64,000 nt of DNA from Leeia speluncae (GCF_020564625.1 NZ_JAJBZT010000003.1:1-64000); one strand, 5' to 3'. Shown: positions 27,864-36,579, counted from the stretch's first letter. The notes: generated by a model not told the origin, from the letters alone. Translations and numbers: made by a program.

Positions 27864-28958
27864 CTATTTACTCGTTTTAAATACGTTAAAACTCGCGATT
27901 AGTTTGCGTTGCTGTTCTGGCGCAAGTGGTTTCACTAGCACAAATTGCTTTTTCATTTCTGGCGTTGGAAAAATAGCGGTGTTATTTCGTAATTCAGTGG
28001 TTAAGAATGGAGCTGTTTTGGTGTTGGGCGTGGCGTAGAAAATATCATGGGTTAGTTCAGAGATAATTTCTGGCTTCATCAGAAAATTCATAAACTTTTG
28101 GGCATTTTCTGGATGTTTCGCGTCTTTTGGGATAGCCATCATGTCGATCCAGAATGGCGTATGCTGTTTTGGCGTTAAGTAGGCAATATTGACCCCATTT
28201 TTTGCTGCTTTAGCTTGGCTAGCAGCTAGGCCGGCATCCCCCGAATAGTCCATTGCGACACAAAACTCTCCGCTGGCCATTTGCTGGGTAGGTATACCAA
28301 TAAATTTACGCACGTAAGGGCGGATTTTTTTCAACATGCCTTCTGCCGCTTTTAAATCTGTATCCGTGGCAGTAGCAAGGTCTTTTCCCATGTAAGAAAA
28401 TGCCAAGGTGTACATTTCGCTGGCAGAATCAAAAAACGAAATACCACAGCTTGATAGTTTGCTAGCGTACTGAGGATCGAAGACCAATGCTAAGGGGTCT
28501 GCTGGCAGCTTCCCACCGAGTGCTTTGTTTACCTTTTCGACATTAATGGTGATGCCGTTTGTTCCTTGAGCATAAGGCATACCAAATTGGTTACCCGCAT
28601 CTAATGCAGAAAGTTGAGCTAATACGCCTGCATCTAGGTTTTTAAGATTCGGCAGTTTCGCTTTATCTAGCTTATAGAAAACGCCTGCTTTGACTTGGCG
28701 TGCAAAGAATTGAGAGCTTGGAAAGACGAGATCGTAGCCACTATTTCCAGACAATAGTTTTGCCTGCAGAGCTTCATTGCTGTCGTATTTGTCGTAACGG
28801 ACTTTGATACCTGTTTCTTTTTCAAACTTTTGCAGCGTTGTCGCGCCAAAGTAGTCTGCCCAGTTATAGACATTTAATACGGGTTCTTCATTGGCAAAGG
28901 CACAACTGGCGACCAATGCCCCAAATACGAAACCACTTACCCACTTTTTTGCTTGCAT
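27864..28958 (-). CDS. Polyamine (putrescine)-binding periplasmic protein, PotF-like
   Basis: 364 residues. After a Sec signal peptide ending near VASCAFA, the mature protein begins EPVLNVYNWADYFGATTLQKFEKETGIKV, the hallmark of PotD/PotF/SpuD-type polyamine-binding proteins. The YDLVFPSSQFFARQ and MDYSGDAGLA segments are also typical of PotF. The Shine-Dalgarno GGGGAG lies eight bases before the ATG. No potGHI transporter genes follow, so it is an orphan here. It could supply a transporter encoded elsewhere. Its nearness to aguB supports a putrescine link. Confidence 0.87.
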   Translation of the reverse strand: MQAKKWVSGFVFGALVASCAFANEEPVLNVYNWADYFGATTLQKFEKETGIKVRYDKYDSNEALQAKLLSGNSGYDLVFPSSQFFARQVKAGVFYKLDKAKLPNLKNLDAGVLAQLSALDAGNQFGMPYAQGTNGITINVEKVNKALGGKLPADPLALVFDPQYASKLSSCGISFFDSASEMYTLAFSYMGKDLATATDTDLKAAEGMLKKIRPYVRKFIGIPTQQMASGEFCVAMDYSGDAGLAASQAKAAKNGVNIAYLTPKQHTPFWIDMMAIPKDAKHPENAQKFMNFLMKPEIISELTHDIFYATPNTKTAPFLTTELRNNTAIFPTPEMKKQFVLVKPLAPEQQRKLIASFNVFKTSK

Positions 28959-29259
28959 CTAACGACTCCCCTTCGTTTCACTTTCGGCCTACTTCTTTGG
29001 TTGAAGTGGCCATCACACTTGATTGAGATCCATATTGCGACAGGATGGAAGATGGTGAAATCGTAGATTAGGGAAAATACCTTTGCTCTGTACGCAATAA
29101 ACACTCTTTTTTGATGAATATTTGGAAAACAGAAATTTTTTCTGAGGATGGTTCCCTTTTTTCCGCGAAATATTCGGCTAGATAAGGTTTACTTCGATGG
29201 CGATACGCGCAAGAATGTTTTACATAACGTCAAAAAAGTATTCTGAATAGAGGCCAGCA
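28959..29259. other. Divergent intergenic region, polyamine-binding protein / thioesterase
   Basis: About 300 bases. A hairpin at 28986-29011 pairs GGCC-ACTTC with GAAGT-GGCC (one bulged T, 7-base loop) and lies in the leader of the leftward gene, 27 bases before its ATG. Otherwise I see only AT-rich promoter-like sequence. Confidence 0.45.
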
Positions 29260-29736
29260 ATGAGTAAAACCAACCCACGTGAAGTTACCCTTCGATTTTT
29301 AGCACAGCCAACCGATGTCAATTTTGGCGGTAAAGTGCATGGTGGGACAGTAATGAAATGGATTGACCAAGCAGGTTACGCCTGTGCCGTTGGTTGGAGT
29401 GGCCGCTATTGCGTCACCGTTTACGTAGGTGGTATTCGCTTTTATAAGCCGGTATTACTTGGCAGTATGGTTGAAGTCTCTGCACGTGTACTTTATACCG
29501 GCCGAACCAGTATGCACATTGCAGTAGACGTACAAGCGGGTGATTTAAAAGATGGTGAATTTAGCAAAACGACGCATTGCGTGATGGTATTTGTGGCAAC
29601 CAATGACCACGGCAACCCTACCCCAGTGCCTGAATGGGTGCCACACTCTGAGTCCGAACTAATTGACCATGCTTACGCCCAGCGTCTAATGGAGTTGCGT
29701 AAGGGGATTGAAGAAGAAATGGGCCAGCGCGTTTAA
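29260..29736 (+). CDS. Acyl-CoA thioesterase, hotdog fold (YciA/BFIT-like)
   Basis: 158 residues. It should hydrolyse acyl-CoA to free acid and CoA. The hotdog signature is clear: FGGKVHGGTVMKWIDQAGYACA (residues about 22-43) with the central helix and catalytic Asp, followed by VGGIRFYKPVLLGSMVEVSARV and HIAVDVQAGD. AGAGG lies about eight bases before the ATG at 29260. Chain-length preference cannot be read from sequence. It is convergent with the unknown operon that ends at 29769. Confidence 0.9.
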   Translation: MSKTNPREVTLRFLAQPTDVNFGGKVHGGTVMKWIDQAGYACAVGWSGRYCVTVYVGGIRFYKPVLLGSMVEVSARVLYTGRTSMHIAVDVQAGDLKDGEFSKTTHCVMVFVATNDHGNPTPVPEWVPHSESELIDHAYAQRLMELRKGIEEEMGQRV

Positions 29737-29768
29737 CCCCCTTCTTTCTGCAATTGAATAGAAGGCGA

Positions 29769-30257
29769 TTACTTCCCGTAGTAGCCTTCTAACCGCCTCA
29801 CAAGCGAATTCCCGTCTCTATCTACAATATCGGTCAACTGCCAACAACCGGATGCTTGCTGCACGGCATGCACGATACTGGTCCTATTCGTCTTTTGCGC
29901 ATCTGCTACGCCAAAACCAAAACGATAGCGAATCTTCACCGCAGCACTACCAACTTTGTTTGTCTGCTGATACGAGATAGGGGAATAAGCCTCGCCATCT
30001 TGGCCACCCGTCCAGATACTTGCATCAATGGCACAAACCTCTGACTTTGCGCATTGGCGTTCTTTTGCAAGCAGCTGATTCAGCGGTTTTGAGGCATTTG
30101 AATTTAACCACTTCACATTATCTAATAACGCATCTCCTTGCTGCCAAGCAGCTTTGGCAAATTCAAGTGCATTCATATATTGGCACGCCGCTTGCACAAC
30201 ACTAGGTAAGGAAAAGAAAACGATTAGCCCAATTAAACGATGATGAATGCGGATCAT
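29769..30257 (-). CDS. Small secreted protein of unknown function, last gene of the alkylation-repair/envelope operon
   Basis: 162 residues with a Sec signal peptide (LIGLIVFFSLPSVVQAA, cleavage near residue 24). I do not recognise the family. The mature part has four Cys (CQYMN, RQCAKSEVCAID, SGCWQL), so one or two disulfides are possible in the periplasm. The C-terminal half looks like a mixed alpha/beta domain (AAVKIRYRFGFG, GCWQLTDIVDRDGNSLVRRL) similar in style to small lumazine- or NTF2-like secreted domains, but that is only an impression. Its ATG overlaps the upstream gene's TGA by four bases (ATGA), indicating translational coupling. Confidence 0.75.
   Translation of the reverse strand: MIRIHHRLIGLIVFFSLPSVVQAACQYMNALEFAKAAWQQGDALLDNVKWLNSNASKPLNQLLAKERQCAKSEVCAIDASIWTGGQDGEAYSPISYQQTNKVGSAAVKIRYRFGFGVADAQKTNRTSIVHAVQQASGCWQLTDIVDRDGNSLVRRLEGYYGK
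30181..30196 (+). promoter_or_regulatory. Perfect sigma-54 -24/-12 consensus inside a coding region, antisense
   Basis: TGGCACGCCGCTTGCA matches TGGCACG-N4-TTGCA at every fixed position. It lies within the 162-residue gene but points the other way, toward the end of the 737-residue gene. It may be fortuitous, because the underlying codons read VQAACQ on the other strand. Confidence 0.3.
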
Positions 30258-32467
30258 GCATTATCTTTCACTGAATTACGGCTGTTAGTCGTTTTTACTT
30301 TTCTACGTTTAACCAGCCAAATAGCACATAAAGTAACACCAACCACAGCTAGGGCGATCAACCATGCGTAATGTCGAATCCAATGTTTGGTAGATATCCA
30401 ATATTGGGTTTGAATCATTTTATTTGCACGTTCAAACTCAGGCTCAGGGCAATTCGAGCCAAATTGGGCACCCCAACTAACATAAGCGCCGTTCGTTAGG
30501 TAGGTGCGGTATAACGCTGCCGCCATTACCTCATCCTTGCCCATCCAGCTTGCCGCACGGCAAAGCACTGCCGCATACGCTTGGGAACGCTGAGGAAGCT
30601 CATTCGCGGCTTGTTTAGCTAAATCGACAGCGAGATAGCGATAGTGATATGCATTCGATTGCTTGGGCGCTGTTTGGATATATCGTGCAACCTCGGTGGC
30701 TGTACTTGGTTTATCTTGCTTAGGATCATTGTTATGCATCCAGAAAAAATTGCCCCCTGAAGAAAACTGATCTGGAAATAGTTCATATCCCATCATTTCC
30801 ATACCATGCTGACGCGCCAAGACTGCCGCCTTGAATAAGGCTTCTGAGCGGCCAACTCTGGTCCAGGCTGAGTTTGCCTCAGAAAGTGCGTCGGCATAGG
30901 CCTTTACATGTTCAGTGATTTCTTGGTCTGCAAAACGATAATCGCCTTTTTGATGAAAATAAGGGAGCGACTCTTCATAGCGCTCTTCCCTTACTAATCG
31001 TCGTGCTAATAAATCGCGTAATTGCGCATTCGTATTCGTTGCAGGCCATTCTGTCTCCGCATCGGGTTCTGCGTAAATCGAGCCATCGCTGGCCTTGCTT
31101 GTTTTAGGTAACGCAGGAACAGAGACATGCTGATCAACAAATGATTTAAGCTCATCAACCGTCACGACACGCTCTGCCACATAGGCTAGATCTAACCAGT
31201 AAACCTTTCCTACTCTATACAATTGCGCAAGCGCATTGGTATATTCACCACGAGTTAAATTTAGCAACCCTTCTTCGCTCTTTGCCTGCATCGCACTGCC
31301 AAAACGGTTGCCAGACGTCTCGCTTGGAAATGCAGGAATCGCTTTGGCGTACCACGCTGCCGCACTACGGGTATCACCATTTCTTTGTGCTAACTTCGCT
31401 TTCACCCACGCGGCAGTTGCTGTATCACTCTTTTGGGCGAGTTTTACGGCCGTATCAAACCGGCCAGCGTTATAAGCAACAGCGGCCAACTTGTCTGCAT
31501 AGGCAAAATGCTGCACGCCTGCTTTTTCAGCCGCGGAAATAAGGTTAAGTAATGGAGACCCCTTGGCTTTTAAATCCGAGAAATCAAACTTTTCAGCATT
31601 AAACAATTGCTCTTCTCGCAGCCGATCTGCACTTAAATTTAAAACATAAATACTTAGTAAGCGCTGAACGGCGGGGGTCTTGATTTGTTCCGAAAGCAAT
31701 TGCTCATTGCTTAAAATATCACTTGCGATTTGCTTTAATGACGAGAGACCAGAAGCATCGCCATAAGCGGCTTGCAGAGCATATAAACGAATCGCCTCTG
31801 TATATTTGCCCACATTTAAAAAGAGTTTGGCATCTTCTCCGACACTAGAAATAGCCAACCCTAGCGGATCATGCCCATTGGCTTCTGCGAGTTGTCTCGT
31901 CTTACTAAAATGAGCGGATGCGCCTTTTTCATCACCATTTAAGAGCGCAATCTTCCCTAACATATAGGTTGCCCATACCGCTCGAGATATTGCCTCTTTG
32001 GCAGGTAACGCTAAGATAGACTCGAAATAGTGCTTCGCTTCATCGTGATGCGGATCGGTAGCGGCGGGACGCGCATAGGCAACTGCACCAGCAGTGTATA
32101 ACCGAATAGCAAGCGGTAACGATTGACCAATCCTTTCCGCTTCTTTTGCGTTAGCCGCCATCCGCATTTGGATGATGATTTTTTTATCTCTGGCGGCTAG
32201 ATCTTGTTGCTCTGCCTGAATGGTCTCACTATCGCCCACTATTTTTTCTTTGATGTATACATACTCAAAAGATTTGGCGATGGGCAGACGTTGCTTCTCA
32301 ACATCTTTGACCATTAGATTCACTTCATCGTTAAAACTATTCCCAATCGGCGCTGTTAATGTGCCCTGCCGATTAGCAAGTAAACTACGAAAATCTGGGC
32401 CGCATGCCCAGACTGTAATGGCAGAAACTAAAATTGTGATGGAGAACCATTTTTTACTGAGAAACAT
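30254..32467 (-). CDS. Large repeat-rich, membrane-anchored protein of unknown function
   Basis: 737 residues. The N-terminal signal (WFSITILVSAITVWACGPDF) ends at a Cys that is a non-standard lipobox (VWAC). There is a C-terminal transmembrane helix (YAWLIALAVVGVTLCAIWLV, about 705-725) with basic residues after it, so the bulk should be periplasmic. The body is helical and Ala-rich with several TPR/Sel1-like helical pairs (ARPAATDPHHDEAKHYFESI, AGRFDTAVKLAQKS, GDTRSAAAWYAKAIP, EERYEESLPYFHQKGD), suggesting a scaffold. It overlaps the upstream lipoprotein gene by 14 bases and the downstream gene by four. I do not recognise a named family. Confidence 0.8.
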   Translation of the reverse strand: MFLSKKWFSITILVSAITVWACGPDFRSLLANRQGTLTAPIGNSFNDEVNLMVKDVEKQRLPIAKSFEYVYIKEKIVGDSETIQAEQQDLAARDKKIIIQMRMAANAKEAERIGQSLPLAIRLYTAGAVAYARPAATDPHHDEAKHYFESILALPAKEAISRAVWATYMLGKIALLNGDEKGASAHFSKTRQLAEANGHDPLGLAISSVGEDAKLFLNVGKYTEAIRLYALQAAYGDASGLSSLKQIASDILSNEQLLSEQIKTPAVQRLLSIYVLNLSADRLREEQLFNAEKFDFSDLKAKGSPLLNLISAAEKAGVQHFAYADKLAAVAYNAGRFDTAVKLAQKSDTATAAWVKAKLAQRNGDTRSAAAWYAKAIPAFPSETSGNRFGSAMQAKSEEGLLNLTRGEYTNALAQLYRVGKVYWLDLAYVAERVVTVDELKSFVDQHVSVPALPKTSKASDGSIYAEPDAETEWPATNTNAQLRDLLARRLVREERYEESLPYFHQKGDYRFADQEITEHVKAYADALSEANSAWTRVGRSEALFKAAVLARQHGMEMMGYELFPDQFSSGGNFFWMHNNDPKQDKPSTATEVARYIQTAPKQSNAYHYRYLAVDLAKQAANELPQRSQAYAAVLCRAASWMGKDEVMAAALYRTYLTNGAYVSWGAQFGSNCPEPEFERANKMIQTQYWISTKHWIRHYAWLIALAVVGVTLCAIWLVKRRKVKTTNSRNSVKDNA

Positions 32468-33695
32468 GCAGTTCGAAACCTAAGGATGAAGAAGACGGCA
32501 TTGAACACCTAGCCCATCCAATCACTTTCAAAGCACCGGGGGCCACCACTCCCATATCATGACGATTAAATATAAAATTATCTACCCCATTGATCATCTG
32601 ATAACCATTTAAACCATCTGCTTGCGAACAACTTGCTGGTAGGGTAATGGATTCAGGTAATTCAGCATCGACGCCGCCTTGGTTAGATAGCACCACATCA
32701 AATAAATCATTCTGCTTGGTTGGCTTTAACGTTGCACCTAACATGGCAGTTAAAGGCTCGCCTTTGACTACTGCTTTAAGGGTGCTTAACCGCCAAGCAC
32801 GCGCATCTTGATCGGTTGGTAATCGAAACCAAACCACCCCTTTTAAGTGTTGCCAGTTTCGTTTAGATAAATCGAATAAAAATTGCTGCAAGGCTTGTGG
32901 CTTTGCCATCCACTCTTGTGAGTAAGCGCCATTCGCTAATAGCGTAGCTTCGCTCTCCACGCCAGCTAAGTTACCCGCTTCATCCCAAATAATTTTAGAG
33001 CCGTAACTTGGCAATGCTAAGCGGAAATTACCCGCGGTGATCTGATCGAATTTTTTTGCCCACGCAATGGCATCTTCCGTATTAAATAGTCCTCTACTTG
33101 GCCCTTGCACGGCATGTACTTGTAACACCATTTCGTCAGGAATTTGGGTAAGTGGATATAGGTCTTTAGCATCCAACCAAGCAGGTAACGCAGTAATTGA
33201 AAGCGTCGTATTTTTGGGTAGTTTTGTTTTTAACGCGCGCAAGAAAGTGGCATAACCCGCTAGAGACTTCACACCACAATCATAATCAATCTCTACCCCC
33301 GAAAACACCGCCCCATCTTGCCGCAAGGAGGCTAACCTTGCGCGCAAACGTTCAATCAGTAACCCCGTATCTAATTCTGCAATTCGACCATCAATTCGAA
33401 AAACAGCAATGGCTGGCACCTGAGTTTGCTTGAGGGAGATAGGATGGATTTGTATCTCTTTCCAGTCTCCTGAAGGAGAGATTTCTGACACCAACACCCG
33501 CCAATGCTGAAAACTATCTTTTCCGTTTTGAATAGATGCCAACAATCCTGGTGTCCATTTGTGCTGCCAAATATAGACATCCGAAGGCAAGATTGCGTGT
33601 TCTTGGGTATTTTGTTGCTGACAGCCAATTAGCAGCAATAGCAGTCCCAAAAACGCGCACAATCCGCGAACGCGTTTCCAACATTGCAGCAGCAC
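32454..33695 (-). CDS. DUF3142-family lipoprotein
   Basis: About 413 residues. The signal is a clear lipoprotein type: basic KRVR, hydrophobic LGLLLLLI, lipobox LIGC. The body fits DUF3142, with a TIM-barrel-like run YDCGVKSLAGYATFLRAL, LSITALPAWL and DEMVLQVHAVQG, resembling the fold of glycoside hydrolases of unknown substrate. The longest frame starts at 33764, but GTG at 33695 overlaps the eamA stop as TAGTG and gives an ideal lipoprotein signal, so this start is chosen. It would be anchored in the outer or inner membrane facing the periplasm. It is coupled to eamA upstream and the 737-residue gene downstream. Confidence 0.82.
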   Translation of the reverse strand: MLLQCWKRVRGLCAFLGLLLLLIGCQQQNTQEHAILPSDVYIWQHKWTPGLLASIQNGKDSFQHWRVLVSEISPSGDWKEIQIHPISLKQTQVPAIAVFRIDGRIAELDTGLLIERLRARLASLRQDGAVFSGVEIDYDCGVKSLAGYATFLRALKTKLPKNTTLSITALPAWLDAKDLYPLTQIPDEMVLQVHAVQGPSRGLFNTEDAIAWAKKFDQITAGNFRLALPSYGSKIIWDEAGNLAGVESEATLLANGAYSQEWMAKPQALQQFLFDLSKRNWQHLKGVVWFRLPTDQDARAWRLSTLKAVVKGEPLTAMLGATLKPTKQNDLFDVVLSNQGGVDAELPESITLPASCSQADGLNGYQMINGVDNFIFNRHDMGVVAPGALKVIGWARCSMPSSSSLGFELHVSQ

Positions 33696-34582
33696 TAGGC
33701 AGCTCGCTTTCCAAGGCGAATAAACCCAGTGCTTAATGCGGTACCCGCCAAAATAATTAAGCACCCTAGCACCATGTTAAAGGTAGGCGTTTCTTGTAGG
33801 AACAAACCACCCCATAGCACGCCAAAAACAGGAATTAAATAGGTCACCGCAATCGCTTTGCTTGGTCCGACGTTTTGTAATAGTCGGAAGAAAATAATAT
33901 AAGCAGTTCCTGTACACGCAATCCCAAGTACTACAGCAGAAATCCATGCCTGATGGCCAGGCACGACCGAAGGCCAATTGAGAAAGGCCGCAGGTAATAT
34001 CAGTAAAGTAGATGCTAATTGGCTTCCCGCCGCCAAGGTGAGTGAGTTCACACCGGTCAGAAACTTTTTGGTATAGCTAGCAGCAATACCATAACACAGC
34101 GTTGCGGCTAAAGCTGCCGGAATCGCCAATGCCTCGCCACCGGATTGCCAATGTAATTTATGCCAAACCAACACCAAAATCCCCACAAACCCGACCAGTA
34201 GACCAATTACTCGGCTAGCGGATAAACGATCGCCCAACCAAACCCAAGCGACAATCGCCCCCCATAGTGGCGCGGTCGCATTTAACATAGAACCAAATCC
34301 ACCCGTCACATATTGCAAGGCGTAGGCAAGTAGGCAAAAAGGAAGAGCGGTATTAAAAATAGCCATCACCCCAATACTTTTCCAACGCTGCCGGATGACA
34401 CGAAGCTCGCTAGTCCCGGTTTTATAAAGTAATAAAGGAAGTAAAAATAAAGTCGCCACCAATACACGCATAAAAATCAGCGCTAATGGACCAAACTCCG
34501 GCACGGCCTGGCGCATAAAGATAAAAGAAGCCCCCCATAAGGCAGCTAAAATTAACAGATCACGTACATCATTGATTTTCAT
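33695..34582 (-). CDS. EamA/DMT-family transporter
   Basis: 295 residues with about ten transmembrane helices in two homologous EamA halves. Telltale segments are LAALWGASFIFMRQAVPEFGPL at the start, NTALPFCLLAYALQYVTGGFGSMLNATAPLWGA, and LIPVFGVLWGGLFLQETPTFNMVLGCLIILAG in the second half. It is an inner-membrane drug/metabolite transporter, probably an exporter of unknown substrate. It begins 15 bases after ogt and its stop overlaps the next gene's start (TAGTG), so it is embedded in the operon. Confidence 0.9.
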   Translation of the reverse strand: MKINDVRDLLILAALWGASFIFMRQAVPEFGPLALIFMRVLVATLFLLPLLLYKTGTSELRVIRQRWKSIGVMAIFNTALPFCLLAYALQYVTGGFGSMLNATAPLWGAIVAWVWLGDRLSASRVIGLLVGFVGILVLVWHKLHWQSGGEALAIPAALAATLCYGIAASYTKKFLTGVNSLTLAAGSQLASTLLILPAAFLNWPSVVPGHQAWISAVVLGIACTGTAYIIFFRLLQNVGPSKAIAVTYLIPVFGVLWGGLFLQETPTFNMVLGCLIILAGTALSTGFIRLGKRAA

Positions 34583-34597
34583 TTTGTCGACTTTTGA

Positions 34598-35098
34598 TTA
34601 TGGATTCATCCAGTCCATTTGAAATGGACGATTGTTTTCTAAAGCAAGCAGTGCAGCCTTACGATCTACCCCACCCGCATAGCCAGTCAGCGCACCATTA
34701 CTGCCAATCACACGGTGACAAGGCACCACTAAGGAAATTGGATTTTTTCCTACCGCATTTGCCACTGCACGCACCCCACTACTTTTTCCACAGCGATCAG
34801 CTAGCTGCTGATAAGACCATGTTTCACCAAATGGAATCGCTAATAATTGCGCCCACACTATTTTCTGAAAATCAGTGCCTTCCAATGCTAAGGGCAAATC
34901 AAAGGTTGATAACGTACCTTGAAAATAAGCAGTAAGCGACTTCTTTGCTTCCAATAACAATGGCGATACACCTAACTTAGCTGGGTCTGGTGTTCGACCA
35001 TATTTTTGTGGGATAAAATAAATTCCCACAATCGCGCCCTGTCGTTCACAAACCAGCATCTCACCAAGCGGAGACTGAATGACTAATTGCGTTTCCAT
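34598..35098 (-). CDS. ogt: Methylated-DNA--protein-cysteine methyltransferase
   Basis: 166 residues. It removes O6-alkyl groups from guanine by transferring them irreversibly to its own Cys. The active site PCHRVIGSNGALTGYAGG is intact, and the DNA-binding helix region (GETWSYQQLADRCGKSSGVRAVANAVGKNPISLVVPC) is standard for Ogt/AGT. Its start overlaps the ada-alkA stop (TAATG), so the two repair proteins are translated together. Because the upstream protein lacks an AGT domain, this gene supplies the methyltransferase half that Ada carries in E. coli. Confidence 0.95.
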   Translation of the reverse strand: METQLVIQSPLGEMLVCERQGAIVGIYFIPQKYGRTPDPAKLGVSPLLLEAKKSLTAYFQGTLSTFDLPLALEGTDFQKIVWAQLLAIPFGETWSYQQLADRCGKSSGVRAVANAVGKNPISLVVPCHRVIGSNGALTGYAGGVDRKAALLALENNRPFQMDWMNP

Positions 35099-36579
35099 TA
35101 CACAGACTCCTTAGCCATCAACAATGAAATGGGCTGATCTGAAACTGCGTTTGCTTGCCAAATTGCCCACATAGCAAATACCAAATAGCTTCGCCATGGT
35201 CTGAAATTCGCAGCCCACTTGATACGCTCTCCCGTTGTTGTGTCTGGTAGTAATTTTTTAATCACGTAATCATCTTCTAAAAACACATCTGGCGATTGCC
35301 ATGCACGTAATGCAATATAACCGGCCGTCCACGGACCAATACCCGGCAAAGCCAATAAGTTTGTTATCGCCAGATTAACGTCTACAACGTTATCTAACTC
35401 CAACTCACCGGCCACTACCGCATTCGATAGAGCCCAAATAGCCCTCGCCTTCGTGCGCGATAACCCCAGCGCCCGCCACTCGTCTTCTGACACCGCACTT
35501 AAGCGAGAGGGTGTTGGAAATAAATGTGTCAGCTTTTCTGTTAAAGAGACTGGTTCACCAAAGTTAGCCACCATTTTTTCGATAATTCTTCTTGCTGCTT
35601 CGGTGCTAATCACTTGTTCGATAATGCTCCGGATAGCCACTTCATAGCCACTAACGGCACCAGGTACACGAATCGTCTCGATAGAACAATTTAACAAGGT
35701 TAAGACTTCATTAATCGCATGTGGGTCCGCATCCAAGTCGAATTGTCGTCTCACCAATTGCAAGACTTGCATCACCGCAGGTAACAGCGACTCGGACAAA
35801 TAAACAAAAATCTTCTGCTTATTCTCACTTATCTCTAACCGATACCATCCAATTAGTGGCTTTCCTTGACAAAGAATAGCCAAGGTTCTTTCATATACCG
35901 TTTCGTCAACATACTCCAGCCCGGCAATTTGCCTTTTCTGCCAAAATTCCATGACTTGCGAAATAGGATACGGTGCTCGGTAGCTTAATTCGAAACGTTG
36001 CGCATCTACTTGCGCAGTGATTTGCCGCGCGTCTTTTCTAAGCGAGGTAGGTGTTAAGCGATATTTATCGACAAATACCTCATTAAATCGCCTCAAACTG
36101 CCAAAACCAGCACACAAAGCAATTTGCGCCATCGGTAAAGCCGTATCCATTAACAAACGTTTAGCCAGTAATAAACGTTGCGATTGGGCATATGCTATTG
36201 GAGATACCCCAAAAGTTTGTTCAAACAACCGCCTTAAATGCCTATCTGACACGCCTAAGCGCTTTGCCAAGCCTGCACAGCCATATTGGTCTAAGTAGCC
36301 TTGAGCAATTAGGCATGTCGCAACTTGGATTAATCGATTTTGGCTTAAATAACTTAAATTATTAGGGGCCAGTTCTGGTCGACAGCGTAAACAAGGCCGA
36401 TACCCTGCTGATTCCGCAGCAGCAGCATTAGAAAAAAAGACGCAATTTTCTGGTTTTGGTGTTTTTACTCGGCAGATAGGACGGCAATAAATGCCTGTAG
36501 AAGTGACAGCCACATAAAAGGAGCCATCAAAGCGCGCATCTCTTGCGAGTAAGGCACGATAATAATCTTGATGTTCCAC
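35098..36579 (-). CDS. Ada-AlkA fusion: methylphosphotriester-sensing regulator plus 3-methyladenine DNA glycosylase II
   Basis: 493 residues. The Ada zinc domain (residues 1-80) has its four Cys in GIYCRPICRVK and YRPCLRCRPE, of which the first accepts methyl groups from DNA phosphotriesters. An AraC-type helix-turn-helix follows (about 85-185: GCAGLAKRLGVSDRHLRRLFEQTFG, AQIALCAGFGSLRRFNEVF). Then come an AlkA N-terminal domain and an HhH-GPD glycosylase domain (LPGIGPWTAGYIALRAW; catalytic Asp near VFLEDDYV). It should sense alkylation, activate its own operon and excise alkylated bases. It is the first gene of a six-gene minus-strand run. No obvious E. coli-like Ada box was found upstream. 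Confidence 0.92.
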   Translation of the reverse strand: MEHQDYYRALLARDARFDGSFYVAVTSTGIYCRPICRVKTPKPENCVFFSNAAAAESAGYRPCLRCRPELAPNNLSYLSQNRLIQVATCLIAQGYLDQYGCAGLAKRLGVSDRHLRRLFEQTFGVSPIAYAQSQRLLLAKRLLMDTALPMAQIALCAGFGSLRRFNEVFVDKYRLTPTSLRKDARQITAQVDAQRFELSYRAPYPISQVMEFWQKRQIAGLEYVDETVYERTLAILCQGKPLIGWYRLEISENKQKIFVYLSESLLPAVMQVLQLVRRQFDLDADPHAINEVLTLLNCSIETIRVPGAVSGYEVAIRSIIEQVISTEAARRIIEKMVANFGEPVSLTEKLTHLFPTPSRLSAVSEDEWRALGLSRTKARAIWALSNAVVAGELELDNVVDVNLAITNLLALPGIGPWTAGYIALRAWQSPDVFLEDDYVIKKLLPDTTTGERIKWAANFRPWRSYLVFAMWAIWQANAVSDQPISLLMAKESV

